Positions 33,876 to 44,809 of a stretch of 64,000 nucleotides of DNA are shown here, piece by piece. The stretch lies in assembly GCA_035578175.1 (NCBI GenBank), contig JAQMRL010000005.1, positions 57,827,722 through 57,891,721 of the forward strand, read 5' to 3'. The translations under genes and the position numbers were made by a program. How positions within the stretch are numbered: the first letter of the stretch is position 1; each line of letters begins with the position of its first letter. Below the pieces are notes generated by a model. The model was not told the origin of the DNA. It was given only the letters and a program-made list of their open reading frames with translations, and did no database searches. The stretch is from Catonia carolina. Lineage: Eukaryota; Arthropoda; Insecta; Hemiptera; Achilidae.

Positions 33876-35471
33876 CCATAGTAAACCTAGCCTTATCGCT
33901 TCCATGAAGTCCCTTCCTACATTAATAACAGATTTTTACTTTTTATCTCTAAATTGAATTTCATTTTGGACTGTTGAACAATTTTAGGAGTCTTAAAAAG
34001 GAAATTCTGCTCTTCGAGCTTATTTATCGCTCAATCTTGAAGAAAAGATGCCTGATTTTATGTTATATTCATTCTACGATGATATATTTTGAAGATCATA
34101 TACTAAGAGTTACCTTAAATTCAATACTTGAAAAAATATTGGCCGAATGGATACCAGGACGGTTTTTTATTTACTTTGTTCACGTTTGTAATTAACACTT
34201 TCATTGCTAGAGACTCGCCTAGCGGATCATGGGTAGATGTTACCGCCAGGCTGCCGTTTCACCTAGCGAGTTCCGTTTTGATATCATTTTAAGTAATAAC
34301 GGAGTGACACCGCCCGTTGGATATCAGTTGTTGCTATTATACAGCCGTCAGAAAAGGTTTTTCTTTGTAACCGTGCAGTTTGTTTTTGAATTTTCGTCAT
34401 ACGATTTTCTACCCTCGTATAGTATACTCGTTCAGTATTTTTAACGGGATTCAGGGTACAGTTGAAGCCGTGAATTTAATATATTTGCATATGTATCAAT
34501 TCAAAATATTTAAAACTTCTAGATTTACTTAAAAGGTAGGCCTATATTATTTGCAGTTTAAAATTTTATAAGAAATTACGCGTAAATCGTAAAGGTAAAT
34601 GGAAAATTCAAACAAGAAGTACATGTTTATTATAACAGGTGAAAATTAACCTAAGAAACATTAAATTGTCTACTTTTATTGTTAGCAAACATAAATCCAT
34701 GTATAGGTCGCAAATAAAATAAATCTATAAAAACGTTAGTAACATAAGTTGTAGGCCCTACATAAAATGAGCGGAGAACACGCTGCACGACGAATCAGCT
34801 CGACGAGGGAGATAACTCATAATTGCTCATCATCGAATGTGATAATTTTTAACTATCAACACAGGATTTATTTACAGAAAGATATAATTTGAATAGTCAT
34901 TTTTGTGAATTCAGTATTGCTATAAATAGATGTAGACAGCATCATAGCTAGAAAGTAGAAAACGTAATATTACATACACGAAGATATTCATAAAAAATAT
35001 AACACAGGTCTACTGTTAAAGCTGCATTTATTATTACTTTTTATTAAGCTATAACCTACAAAGGTGTAACAAAATCTATCATAAATTAAGAAACGGACTC
35101 GTAGGATAGTTTTAACCGTTAATTACAATCGTACTGTACAATCTGTAGATACATTGAAGAAATTATTTCAATCAGAATTAAAATAAAACTGGATTTATTT
35201 TTATTTTCTATCCCTGAATTACACTAGACAAAATGATATAAATGTATACTAAATTTAAACGTATAAAAATATATTTTTTTTGTAATTATTCTATACATGG
35301 CCTCATTTCTATTTTTTATTTTTATTTAATATTTTTACTTTTTAATTATAATTTACTTTCTCGTACAAAATCTACTGTTATGATGAACAATCTGTTACAT
35401 TTATTTTTTATTTTGTTATGCTCGTACGTCTGATTGTTTTGCAGTATTATGAAAGGTAATATATAAAATAA
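33876..35471. other. AT-rich stretch, weak piggyBac-like end
   Basis: At 34192, TTAACACTTTCATTGC followed by CTAGAGACTCGCCTAGCGG resembles a piggyBac-type terminus, but no partner end was found. No gene recognised; the 71-codon frame at 34229 is not a known protein. Confidence 0.3.
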
Positions 35472-35508
35472 AAGACCAGACCTGACCGGGAATCAAACCG
35501 GACCGTGC
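35472..35508 (-). mobile_element. Family D SINE, short remnant
   Basis: CCAGACCTGACCGGGAATC then AAACCGG is the complement of the family D B-box region. Confidence 0.45.
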
Positions 35509-35518
35509 AAATGTATTT

Positions 35519-35829
35519 TTTTTACCCTATGTGTCTAAGTTGCAATCTGTTCAATTTAAGATCAAGGAATCCCATCATCCAAAAAGATAAGGATGAAATG
35601 TATGAGTAGTAGCTTTGTAAAGACTCAGGCCGACCATACCTGAGAAAGTATGGTTAATTGAACTCTAACTGACAAATTACACTGGTAACCACTGTCTAGT
35701 ATTCAAATCCAGGGTATAAAAGTAACTACCGTTACTAGGATTTGAACCAGCACTTTCGTCTCCGAAAAACAGCTGTTAAACAGCTGACTCGTGGCGACGA
35801 CTTTACCTCTAGACCAACCTGATGAGTTA
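35519..35829 (-). mobile_element. tRNA-derived SINE, family F, full-length with target-site duplication
   Basis: The minus strand has A box GGTTGGTCTAGAGGTAAAG, the CAGCTGTTTAACAGCTG palindrome, B box GGTTCAAATCC and a tail. Perfect duplication AAATGTATTT at 35509-35518 and 35830-35839. The ~310-bp unit defines the family. Confidence 0.92.
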
Positions 35830-35875
35830 AAATGTATTTAACCGTACATTTTTTAAATATTTTTTTAATATTACG

Positions 35876-36770
35876 ACGCACTGGGTTGGTCTAGTGGTAA
35901 AGTCGTCACCCCGAGTCAACTGTTTAACAGCCGATTTTTGAAGACAAAGTTCCGTGGTTCAAATCCCAGGTCTCGTGGTTTTAGTCTAGGTACTTTTATA
36001 CGAATTTAAATACTAAACAGAGGTTATTGGTGTACTTTAGCCCTTTACAGCTCTTTGGTAAGTATACTTACTTCTGGTAATAAGGTCGATTGTTTTAGAA
36101 TAAGCTTTGCAGTTAAACTCTATTGGCATTTTATGGTTTAATAGATGTTCTCTGGTAAGTAGGCTATCCACATTTTGAAATTAGTGTACAGCGACCATTT
36201 GCTTTATGAGTTACACGAATGTGGTAAGGATTTATACCAGCATACATAACCGTGTTGTTTTGTTGTTACTTTTGTACAGAGCTTAGAAAATTTGAGCTTT
36301 TTACGGGAAAGCAAGCGTTCATGCCACTATAAAGTTGAGATAAGTTATTCTACACATTTTTTGTTATATAGGACTACAAGTTTTTTTAGTAAACATTCTT
36401 ACCACTAAACATTATGTGATTCCCATTTCAATAAATGTTCCTTGGTAAGTATACTTACCAAGGCTTTACATAAAAAAAGAAATATCTTACTGTTCTGGCA
36501 CTAAAAATGCATTATTAAAGTCCCTATAAAATAAAATTTAACATTTTACAATATGTTTATTGAATAACTGTCCCATGAAGGGTTAATGGTTGCGTTTTAA
36601 TTAACCACAATCTCTCAGGAATGTTTGGTCTGAGTCTGTACAAGAATACAACTCATTTACACCTCATTTAAACCTTATTTACACTTTATACATACCATCC
36701 TCATCTCTTTGGGTGATGGGGTAGTTTTGTTCATATATTGGCTCTTATTGTTTTTTAATTAAACAGATCG
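35876..36770 (+). mobile_element. tRNA-derived SINE, family F, split by a MITE
   Basis: The head GGTTGGTCTAGTGGTAAAG and B box GGTTCAAATCCC lie at 35885-35965. The body stops at 36036 and resumes at 36587 with GGTTGCGTTTTAATTAACC, CTCTCAGGAATG and GGGTGATGGGG. The gap is a piggyBac-like MITE. It lies head-to-head with the F copy at 35519-35829. Confidence 0.88.
36041..36582. mobile_element. piggyBac-like MITE in a family F SINE
   Basis: Begins CCCTTTACAGCTC and ends GTCCCATGAAGGG, flanked by TTAG (mutated TTAA) at 36037 and TTAA at 36583. Removing it restores the SINE reading ACTTTAATGGTTG, compared with ACTTTGATGGTTG in another F copy. It has no coding capacity. It contains a perfect 24-bp palindrome at 36440-36463 with core GGTAAGTATACTTACC, and a partial repeat of that core at about 36057-36071. 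Confidence 0.8.
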
Positions 36771-37918
36771 CAAGGGGCAATCATCAGGGATTTAAATATA
36801 TACATACGAGTATAAAATTCTTATAAATAAAAAAACGCTTTTTTGTTTGTTTATACAGTAAGCTCGTTTAACGGTCCCATAATCAGTATTTTGTAGTTTT
36901 GATTCGCATATTTTTTGTATTTTTTTGCGTTTGTTTTTATATTAAACAAATTGCTATATTGTAGGATGATATTTTAATAGACTTCTTAGTAGATTCATTA
37001 GTATTTAAGAAACTAACTCAAAGTTTTTACTACTAATAGTCTCTAGTCAATAAAGTATCGAAGTAATATTGAAGTAGTGAAAAAATAAATACAGAAACAC
37101 TAAATTGAACATGATTTAAAAAATATATTATATTGTTAAATCATTACAGATTGTTAAATATACATTGGCAAGAGAAAGTCGTTTGATAATTTCACATGAG
37201 ATGTTTTTGTTCTTTAAATAGGTAATGAAAGGCACTGAAAATTTTATTTCATTTAAACTACCAATATAGGAAAAGCGAAATGATATTAGAACACCAGTAT
37301 TTGTCCTATCCAAGTCATTCATAAACTGTGGTACTGTATAAGTTTATATCTAATCTGTGTTTACTTTTGAGATACAAATTCAATTAGTTACATAACAAAT
37401 ATAATAAATCATTAGTTGTATAGAGTTCTAATTGAGCTGAAGTTGTATTAACCAACTTTTCGGTTATCCGAACGCTTTTTTGTTACATCCACGTCGGTTA
37501 AGAGAGAGGCCGCTGTAATATTAAGATGTGGTTGATCAATCAATAGATCATTCGATCTACGTGTACATGTATTAAGAATTTAAAATACTACATGATTGTA
37601 TTCATAGTAGGAGACTAGGAGTCGGGAAATGGGAGGCTGTTGCAAAGAAAGAGGCGCAGAGACGAAAGCAATGCATCGTATCGGGTAGGTGTTTGTTGGT
37701 CACGTACCAATATTTATAACCGTACTCGGCTGGAATCTGAATCAGTTTCAACGGCACCTTAATTCTTCTCAACTACTTCTGAATAAAAAGAAAAAGAAAA
37801 AATCAGAAGATGTACTGTTGGTTGTTGTAGACTATAATATAATTTATTGTCTATAGGCAGTTTCTACCTTATAGCCTACTTAATATTAAAAAAGTTTAGT
37901 AATGTTCCATTTTGCCCG
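36771..37918. other. AT-rich stretch with possible pogo-like terminus
   Basis: 37155-37205 matches the end of repeat B (GCAAGAGAAAGTCGT). 37455-37475 (TTTTCGGTTATCCGAACGC) resembles pogo/Tigger inverted repeats, but no partner end or coding part was found. Confidence 0.35.
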
Positions 37919-38425
37919 TAACAGTCAGATAGAGTGTTAAATATGTGTACTCGATCTGCTAGTTCCAGGGCTACAAAAAATTGAAGAGGTAGGTAGAAGA
38001 CAGTGCTAACCCACATCAACATAAATTTACGCAGTTTTTTAAAAATTTTATTGAAATCTACAAATCATGTTTTTTTTAATTTTTGTTAAACACTTTTTAT
38101 TTTCTCTTAATCTAGGTTCTTAAAATCGTAAATATAGCATCCTATTTAAAACATGCTGTACATTTTATTTTTACAGAATATTTTAAAAAAATCGTGCTGG
38201 AAATTTTGAGGGTTAGCACTTTCTTCTGCCGACCCCTTCAATTGTTCTCATGATCAGCCAACCAAATGACCGAATCATTTAAAAATAGAAGAGGTAGGGT
38301 GTAAAAGACACTAATCAGAGTTATCTCCTCTGAAAGTCATGAATTTCATTATAAAGTCCACCGTGTGGTGAATAAAGTGAAGGTGTCATTTTTAAGATGG
38401 AAAGTAGATGCTTTTCATACTGATA
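37919..38425 (+). mobile_element. Family A retroposon interrupted by a MITE
   Basis: The 5' head runs to GGGCTACAAAAAA at 37980. The copy resumes at 38242 with TTGTTCTCATGATCAGCC and continues to about 38425. The 3' hairpin end is lost. Confidence 0.85.
37981..38241. mobile_element. MITE with 32-bp inverted repeats nested in family A
   Basis: TTGAAGAGGTAGGTAGAAGA (left repeat 37981-38012) is matched in reverse at 38210-38241 with 4-5 differences; both repeats share GTGCTAACCC. The 261-bp element is AT-rich inside and non-coding. The family A sequence is continuous across it apart from a small loss. Confidence 0.8.
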
Positions 38426-38485
38426 ACACTATAGAAAACGCACAAAAACAACAATTTTTAAATGCATTATAATATCTATTTCGTT

Positions 38486-38875
38486 TGTTGTTTAGGTCAT
38501 CAGCCGAAAAGCTAATTTGAAGCTTTAGAGGTGTTACTCAGTAAAACGAGGAGTGAAGTTATTTATCGTTGCCTTCTTCACTGCGTGGAAAAGAGTGCTT
38601 ATCAGAATGCCATGCTCTCTGAAAACAATCTACTGCCTACCCTGAAAATGACATTTTCATTCATTCACTACAGGGTCTGGCTGTATAATAAAATTACTTA
38701 CTCTCAGAGGAGATAACTCTAACTAGTGTCTTTTACACCTCTACCTCTTTTGTTCTTAAATGATTGAGTTATTTAATTGGCTGACCATGTGATAAGAAAT
38801 AGAACAATTTTTGATAGCCCGAAATTAATAGATTGAGTGCGAATGATTTAACACTCTACACTTTGTCATGAGCAG
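38486..38875 (-). mobile_element. Family A retroposon, full-length
   Basis: From CATCAGCCGAAAAGCTAATT to ACACTTTGTCATGAGC. Opposite in orientation to the copy just upstream. Confidence 0.85.
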
Positions 38876-39608
38876 GTTTTTTGTTTCGACTACTTATTAG
38901 CCCATATTATTATTTTAAGTAAGATTTAATTATCTATAATTGTTTATTAATATTTTATGATCCAGTATAGTATATATTGTTATATGTGAACAAATATTAC
39001 AGTTACCCACTCCAGTTTTAACGAAACTCCTCTAAATCTAAAAATTGGTAGTCGTGGTAAGTTAGTTTAAGTAATTATTACAGTGACATAAAAATCCATT
39101 TCTTTATAAACCGAATAGAGATAATTATGGATTGAGAAAAATTATATATTTCTATTTAAAGTAAAAATAATTTTATGATAGTGATTTTTTAAAAATGAAT
39201 TCTTGCCAGCAATGATTAGCAAAGTGTGTCTGTCTGGGTTAGTGAGTGGTCATAGCGACAACCTCTCATTTCTATTTATACAAGAAGTAAAAGAAATAAA
39301 ATGAAAAGTTTATATTTTATAAAAGAGAAGATTTTGCCGCACAAATCTGGTAAAAGAAATTGTCACGGTTCTTTGATTCCAGAAAACGTTTAATGCTTTT
39401 TTATAAGGTGCCCATACACGATATTATTTCTTATCAATAGTAATACTGTTAAGTACCGCTTTTCTAAAAAAAATGATTATCCGAAATTGATATTTAATAA
39501 CGTTCTTACCGATAAAAACAATAAAACTTTTTACTGGCCAATGTAATTTTCATGATTTAGCTCATGGATCAGGGCGTTATTGAAACATTAAAACAAAAAA
39601 ATAAAAAC
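38876..39608. other. AT-rich stretch, nothing recognised
   Basis: No gene or repeat identified. Confidence 0.35.
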
Positions 39609-40111
39609 TTAGGCCGGCATTTTACCACAGTAGCATGGGAGTGGCGTGGTACGGTATTACACAAATGTTACGACCCATAGCATGCGATGCCTTGTAACTA
39701 CACTGAAACAAATACAGCTACATTCCACCAGAGTGACACACCGAGACGAACGTCACTCCCTTGCTACTAGTTAGAAAAGTCACTCGTTCAAGAATAGCAC
39801 ATGTTCTATTTTTTCCACTCTTGTTGGTTGTGCGACTGGTGTTTCTGTCTGCAGTTTGGGCATTTTGATAGTGTTTTTTTCTTTAATATTTACTTACTAC
39901 TATATTCGACATGAAAGGTATGAATGTTTAATTTTACTGAAATTAAATTAAATTTAACCAATGAAACGAAACAATATCCTCTGCATAATTCTCCATTATT
40001 AATGCCCCAATTTACTGTAATATTACTATAATGTCATTACTCGTATTAGTATGTAATCAATAAGTAACTATCATAGTTACTTCATTACATGTGCTTAATG
40101 CACAAAAGAAT

Positions 40112-40293
40112 TTATACTAATATTATAAAAACAAAGCGTGTTTTTTTTGTGCAGGCTAATTACCAAATCTACTGAACGGATTTTCATGAAATTTTGACAG
40201 CATATTCGTATTTATATTCACTACAACATTTAATTTTTAATTTTTCCAATATGATAACCCTAAGGGCACTAATGAAGATTTTCATAAATATGA

Positions 40294-40333
<40 letters not shown>

Positions 40334-40573
40334 GTGAGTACGTATTGCTGTTGAAGTAGATGAATGGGTTTGATGAATGCGAGATACGTACGCGGGGGAA
40401 ATTATCAAAACGTCATTTGTTGTGTGTGTGTGTGTGTGTATGCGCGCGCGCGCGCGCGCGAAGTACTTTGGAGTATACAGTCAATCGAGTAGGTACATAA
40501 TTTCTGTTAAATATTTATTTAAAACAAAAAATTGACACATTTTTCGCGTGTGAAGCCGCGCAGGGCACGCTAG
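40112..40573 (+). mobile_element. Non-autonomous Helitron-like element
   Basis: The 5' end TATACTAATATTATAAA and the early phrase CTACTGAACGGATTTTCATG are hallmarks of animal Helitrons. The 3' end has the hairpin GCGTG (40546-40550)/CACGC (40566-40570) a few bases before a terminal CTAG, then T. The body holds (GT)n and (CG)n tracts (40295-40329, 40422-40460). No Rep/helicase ORF, so it depends on another copy for movement. Confidence 0.8.
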
Positions 40574-40590
40574 TAAAAAATAAAAATTGG

Positions 40591-40758
40591 CCGCCTCCGT
40601 AGCGTAGTGGTAGTACGTTGGCCTACCACGCGGAGGTCTTGAGTTCGATTCTTGGCTAGGGTCTGGAAGTTATAACAAGTCACAACCGAACGTTCCACAA
40701 CCCACTGTAGTCGCTAATGACCTAGTTGTTGATGTGACTTTAAATAAATAAACTAAAA
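40591..40758 (+). mobile_element. tRNA-derived SINE, family E
   Basis: Well-kept A box (CGTAGCGTAGTGGTAGTACG) and B box (GAGTTCGATTCTTGGC), then the E body CACAACCCACTGTAGTCGC and the tail TAAATAAATAAAC. The anticodon-like stem does not fit a functional tRNA and a SINE body follows. Confidence 0.82.
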
Positions 40759-41054
40759 AAAAAACTGAATAAGCAGATTTTCGACAAAACGATACAACAC
40801 CGTTTGGTGATGGGCTGCCAGTAACATTAGCCACTCCAGTTGGTGGTGATAAGGTTTGTTACAAGTCGACGTCTTAGCTAGTAACATTTGCGAGAACGAT
40901 TGTTACGGTACTCTGGTGGAATGCCTGCCTTACCCTTACGCTAGCATTTTTTTAAGGGATACTGAAGAAAGAGTAATCGAACTACACAAACAAATTAATT
41001 AACAATCATGTATATTCATGATTATCGAGTGATAGATTGTAAGATAGATCACAA

Positions 41055-41158
41055 TGACCGATAAAAAAATGCCTGATCTAACCAAAATTTGAACCGGGAT
41101 GGCTAGTATGGAAGCCACTTTGCTGAAAACTACACTTAAGTGCCGGTCATTATAGAAC
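41055..41158 (-). mobile_element. tRNA-derived SINE, family D, diverged
   Basis: The minus strand shows GACCGGCACTTAAGTGTAG, GGCTTCCATACTAGCC and CCCGGTTCAAATTTTGG, matching the head of family D. Confidence 0.6.
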
Positions 41159-41639
41159 GTAAAGGAAATATGCGTAACAATGATGCAACTAATCGTGTAT
41201 TGGCCGCTTTGAAAAGTACAGCAAGTATGCTTCACTTTTCTTAGTTGTTTCTTACTTATTTTACCAATTATATTAATTCCTAACTTATTTTTACATAGTA
41301 TACTTATATTTTTATTTTTCTGTTAAAAATTTTCTGCTTATTTAAACTTAACTTTCCCTCCGTTTCTGTTTGCATAAATGACCGCAATATAAAATTTAAA
41401 TTTAAAAAGGAATTACTGCCCAAGTTTGTCTCAACAAATTTTATTCTTGACCTTCTTTTATTTGTCTGTACTCATTAAAAAGACATAAAAATTGCAAGTT
41501 AACCGATTTGGTAGCGTAATATTTTAGAAAAGTTTATAAAATACCAGGTACAATATACTGTTTCTAAATTGGGATTTCGAATTTTCAACATCTTTATATT
41601 CGTTTTATTTAATGAATGTTTCATAAAAATACAAAATGG

Positions 41640-41965
41640 TTGTACCACAGAATCTAATATTTATATGGGAGCAATGTGGAATATATAGAATTAAATGTAA
41701 TGAATGTAATAAAATATATATAGGTAAAACCACCACATAGCTCAAGAAACGGTTGGCAGAACACTATTAAAACTATAAAAAAGGTAACTGAAAATTCTCC
41801 AATGTAAAACTAAACATACCATGAGAGATCTTGTATCAAAAGCAACCACTTCCATTTCATAAAATTTTTCAGGAAAGCAAAAAATACTGTTTAAATTGAA
41901 ACTACAGTATCTATCTTGGCAAAAACTATATTGGGAAGAAAATATCAGTCTTGGTTAATAGTTCA
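41640..41965 (+). pseudogene. Penelope-like element: GIY-YIG endonuclease remnant
   Basis: Frame from about 41660: WEQCGIYRIKCNECNKIYIG then KTTT, a stop, LKKRLAEHY, a stop, NYKKGN. This has the GIY-(x10)-YIG spacing, the Cys-x2-Cys pair between them, and the downstream R..EH segment typical of the C-terminal endonuclease of Penelope-like retroelements. Later in-frame fragments (LYQKQPLPFHKIFQESKKY, IYLGKNYIGKKISVL) fit the end of the domain. At least four stops are present. The RT domain is absent upstream. An (ATA)n tract follows at about 42004. Inactive fragment; family assignment is by motif. Confidence 0.72.
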
Positions 41966-42023
41966 AGTAATAAGTATTAAATCCCACATTAATGTGTAAA
42001 ATATAATAATAATAATAATAATA

Positions 42024-42571
42024 CGTATTTTCAAAATTTAGAAAAAATAATTTTTCTCTTGAACGTGGCTGGTTTTGAAACTCATTCAGGGACTTGGCTG
42101 GTTTTGAAACAAATTTTTCTGTTTTTTTTTGTTGGGAAATCATTGTTTATTTAATAAGGTGTAAGCAATGAATTTAATCATTTTAACTACTTTAATAAAG
42201 TAACTACTCCTAACTATAAATTATACAAAAATACACTTTTCATTGAGTACTGTGTTGTACTAAAAATAAATTGTTCAAAATCGATATTTTTCGAACAATT
42301 AAAAGTAATCACTTGAATAATGTTCTGTCATAATAACAAAATTAAAAGATTTTGTAATAAATTGTCTTAACATAACTGCATTAACTTCAAAACAACATTG
42401 TTTTTGATAGAATACTATAATTTATTCACCACAGTAGTGCACTAGCGCACCCACTGGCTATTTCTGTAAGTATGAATGTAGCTTGTTTTAAAATTTTTTG
42501 TATTTGTTATAATTATGAAAATTTTTAAATTACTAAAGATGTGTAAAAGATACACGAAAGTGGTATAAACA
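42024..42571. other. AT-rich stretch, nothing recognised
   Basis: TCGAACAATTTAT-like short inverted motifs only; no gene. Confidence 0.35.
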
Positions 42572-42584
42572 TTGGTAAGTGTTT

Positions 42585-43090
42585 TTTTTGTCATCAGTCT
42601 CTCAACTGGTTTGATGCAGTTCTCCAAGCTGTTCTACCTTGCGCAAGTCTTTTCATATCTACACACCTGTAACACCCTAAATCTTTTGCGATTTGCTTTA
42701 TAAACTCTAACCTTTGCCTTCCCCTACAATTTACTCCCTCAATATTACCCTTCATTATTGATAGACCAATACCTGTAGCCTATGTCTTAAGATATGCCCC
42801 ACTAGCCTATCCCTTCTTCTGGTAAGATGCTTCCGTATACTTCTTTTTTCATCCTCTCGCCTAAGAACCTCTAAATTACTTATCTTGTTCACCCACCTAA
42901 TCTTTAACATTTTCCTATGACACCACATTTCAAAAACTTCTATCCTCTTCCTTCTTACAGCCCCTATCACCCATGTTTCACTCCCTTATAATGCTATACT
43001 CCAAACATAAGGTTTTAATAATTTTTTCCTAATCTGTAAATCAATATTTGTAATCGGTAAACTCTTTTTCATTTCAAAGGCTTTTCTAGC
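42585..43090 (-). pseudogene. LINE-C 3' fragment with 13-bp target-site duplication
   Basis: The minus strand encodes ...RIEVFEMWCHRKMLKIRWVN, KISNLEVLRREDEKRS, IRKHLTRRRDRLVGHILRH, the C-terminal tail of a LINE protein, then frameshifts. The 3' end is CAAACCAGTTGAGAGACTG followed by ATGAC and an A run. Perfect duplication TTGGTAAGTGTTT at 42572-42584 and 43091-43103 shows that only ~500 bp were copied. No RT core. Confidence 0.88.
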
Positions 43091-43103
43091 TTGGTAAGTG
43101 TTT

Positions 43104-43410
43104 ACTGTTGCCGTATTCTGGTGGTTTAATGATATATATTCCAATATCAATATAAATTTTTGTACCAGCATATTTATTGATTTCAAATGTTAGTGCCAAA
43201 CAAAAATCTCATTTTTCACTAGTAAATCCATTTAGGTGATTTTCATTTTTATCGTCAACCCACTGTGTAACCTCCTTGAAGAATGGTTGAATCGGTTTAT
43301 TTATGTAATGTTGAAGACTCTTCATAAAATCTTCCTTAAAAGTTTTAAGATCACCAGTATTAATGATTTTAATACTGTACGACTGAAATTCAGAAATAAA
43401 AAAAATGATC
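43104..43410. other. AT-rich spacer
   Basis: Nothing recognised. Confidence 0.35.
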
Positions 43411-43770
43411 TTGTTGTTGTCATCAGCCGAAAGGGTGGTTAAAAAAACTAGAGGCTTTACTAAGTAAAAGTGTAGTTTACAATTGCCTTTTTCATTGATT
43501 GTAAAAAATGCTTATCAGCATGTCCGATCCTATGTAAAGCGTTTACTTTTCTTCCTGGAAATGATACCTTCACTTTATTCACTACAGGGTTCGGCTGTCT
43601 AATGAAATTCATTACTCTCAGAGGAGGTAAATTAGTGTTTTTTCTACCTCTTCTGTCCTTAAATGCTTCAGTCACATAATTGGCTGATCATGTGATAAAA
43701 AAACAGAACTATTTTTTGTAACCCTTGAACTAGCAGATTGAGTGAAAATAATTTTACACTGCACCTGCCT
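43411..43770 (-). mobile_element. Family A retroposon
   Basis: Near complete: GTCATCAGCCGAAAGGG at the left, CTGCACCTGCCTG at the right. Followed by a spacer GAAACTAGTATTTTCTTTC and another A copy in the same direction. Confidence 0.85.
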
Positions 43771-43810
43771 GAAACTAGTATTTTCTTTCTTATTTGTAAT
43801 TTGTTTTTCT

Positions 43811-44200
43811 TGTTTCGGTTATCAGTCGAAAGGCTGATTTGAACCTCTAGAAGCTTTACTAAATAAAACGAGGAGTTTTGTGGTTCATCAGTGCCTTCCT
43901 CAATGAATGAAAAGGTATGCTTATCAGCATTCCAGGTCCTCTGAAAAGCATCTCCTTTCTTACCTGCTAATGACGCCTTCACTTTATGCACCACAGGGTC
44001 TGGCTGTATAATAAAATTCATTACTCTCAAAGCAGATAAATATGATTAGTGTCTTTTACACCTCTACCTCTTCTGTTCTTAAATGCTTCAGTGATATAAT
44101 TGGCTGACCATGTGATAAGAAACAGAACTATTCTTTGTAGCTCTGGAACTAGGAGATCTAGTGCAAATAATTAAACACACCACTTGCCTGTTATGGGTAT
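43811..44200 (-). mobile_element. Family A retroposon
   Basis: Complete: TTATCAGTCGAAAGGCTG to CACCACTTGCCTGTTATGG. With the preceding copy and spacer it mirrors the pair at 44810-45580. Confidence 0.85.
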
Positions 44201-44809
44201 AATAAAAATGAAGTTAAAACTTTTTGTGTACCGAGTGTTAGACTTTTATTATAGTAAAATTAAAAAGATATAATCCGAAAGGGTGATTTTACTGAAAGGC
44301 TTATTTTTACGTTGGAAAACATAATTAACAAAGAAATTAAAATTAACTCGGTAGTTTGTATAATTTAAAAGCGCACTCAGTTAATAAAACTGTAATTAAT
44401 TATAAATAAGTCCATAAAAAAGAAATAAAATTATTTTATCGCTCTGATAATGAGTGAAATGTCCTTGAAGGTCACTTAGAAAGAAAGCCTTTCAAGCATG
44501 GTCCTACCTAACTGCTGAATCATTTTTTTTTCTTTGTAGTTGTTGATTTTATTAATTCGGTCGTAAATGTTTACTAGAACATTAGAAGGCTGAAGATGTC
44601 GAAAATTATAATGGAAGGCATTCAACAACGAGTAATACTATTGGTCAAACGCGTTCGTAATAACACTCTAATTTCATCTAGGACCTACCTATTCCATCAA
44701 ACGAAACTTTACCAGCCAAATAAATAATTGTAATACAAACTGAGACTTTTCCATTTTCTTGTCCTACATGTAGTATTTTGTCATAAAAGGCCGTTGAAGT
44801 TTTAAAATA
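44201..44809. other. AT-rich spacer between two family A pairs
   Basis: No gene or repeat seen. Confidence 0.35.

Larger units (their letters stand above)
39611..40932. mobile_element. Candidate TIR element hosting a Helitron and a SINE
   Basis: The left end AGGCCGGCATTTTACCACAG resembles the reverse complement of the right end (AAGGCAGGCATTCCACCAGAG). Inside the left end, AGTAGCATGGGAGTGGCGT pairs with a near-identical inverted copy at about 39750-39770. The nested insertions at 40112 and 40591 account for most of the length. Boundaries and superfamily are uncertain. Confidence 0.4.

Noticed and set aside
42004..42023. Tandem repeats as a CRISPR-like array
   Set aside because: Simple (ATA)n microsatellite with no spacers.
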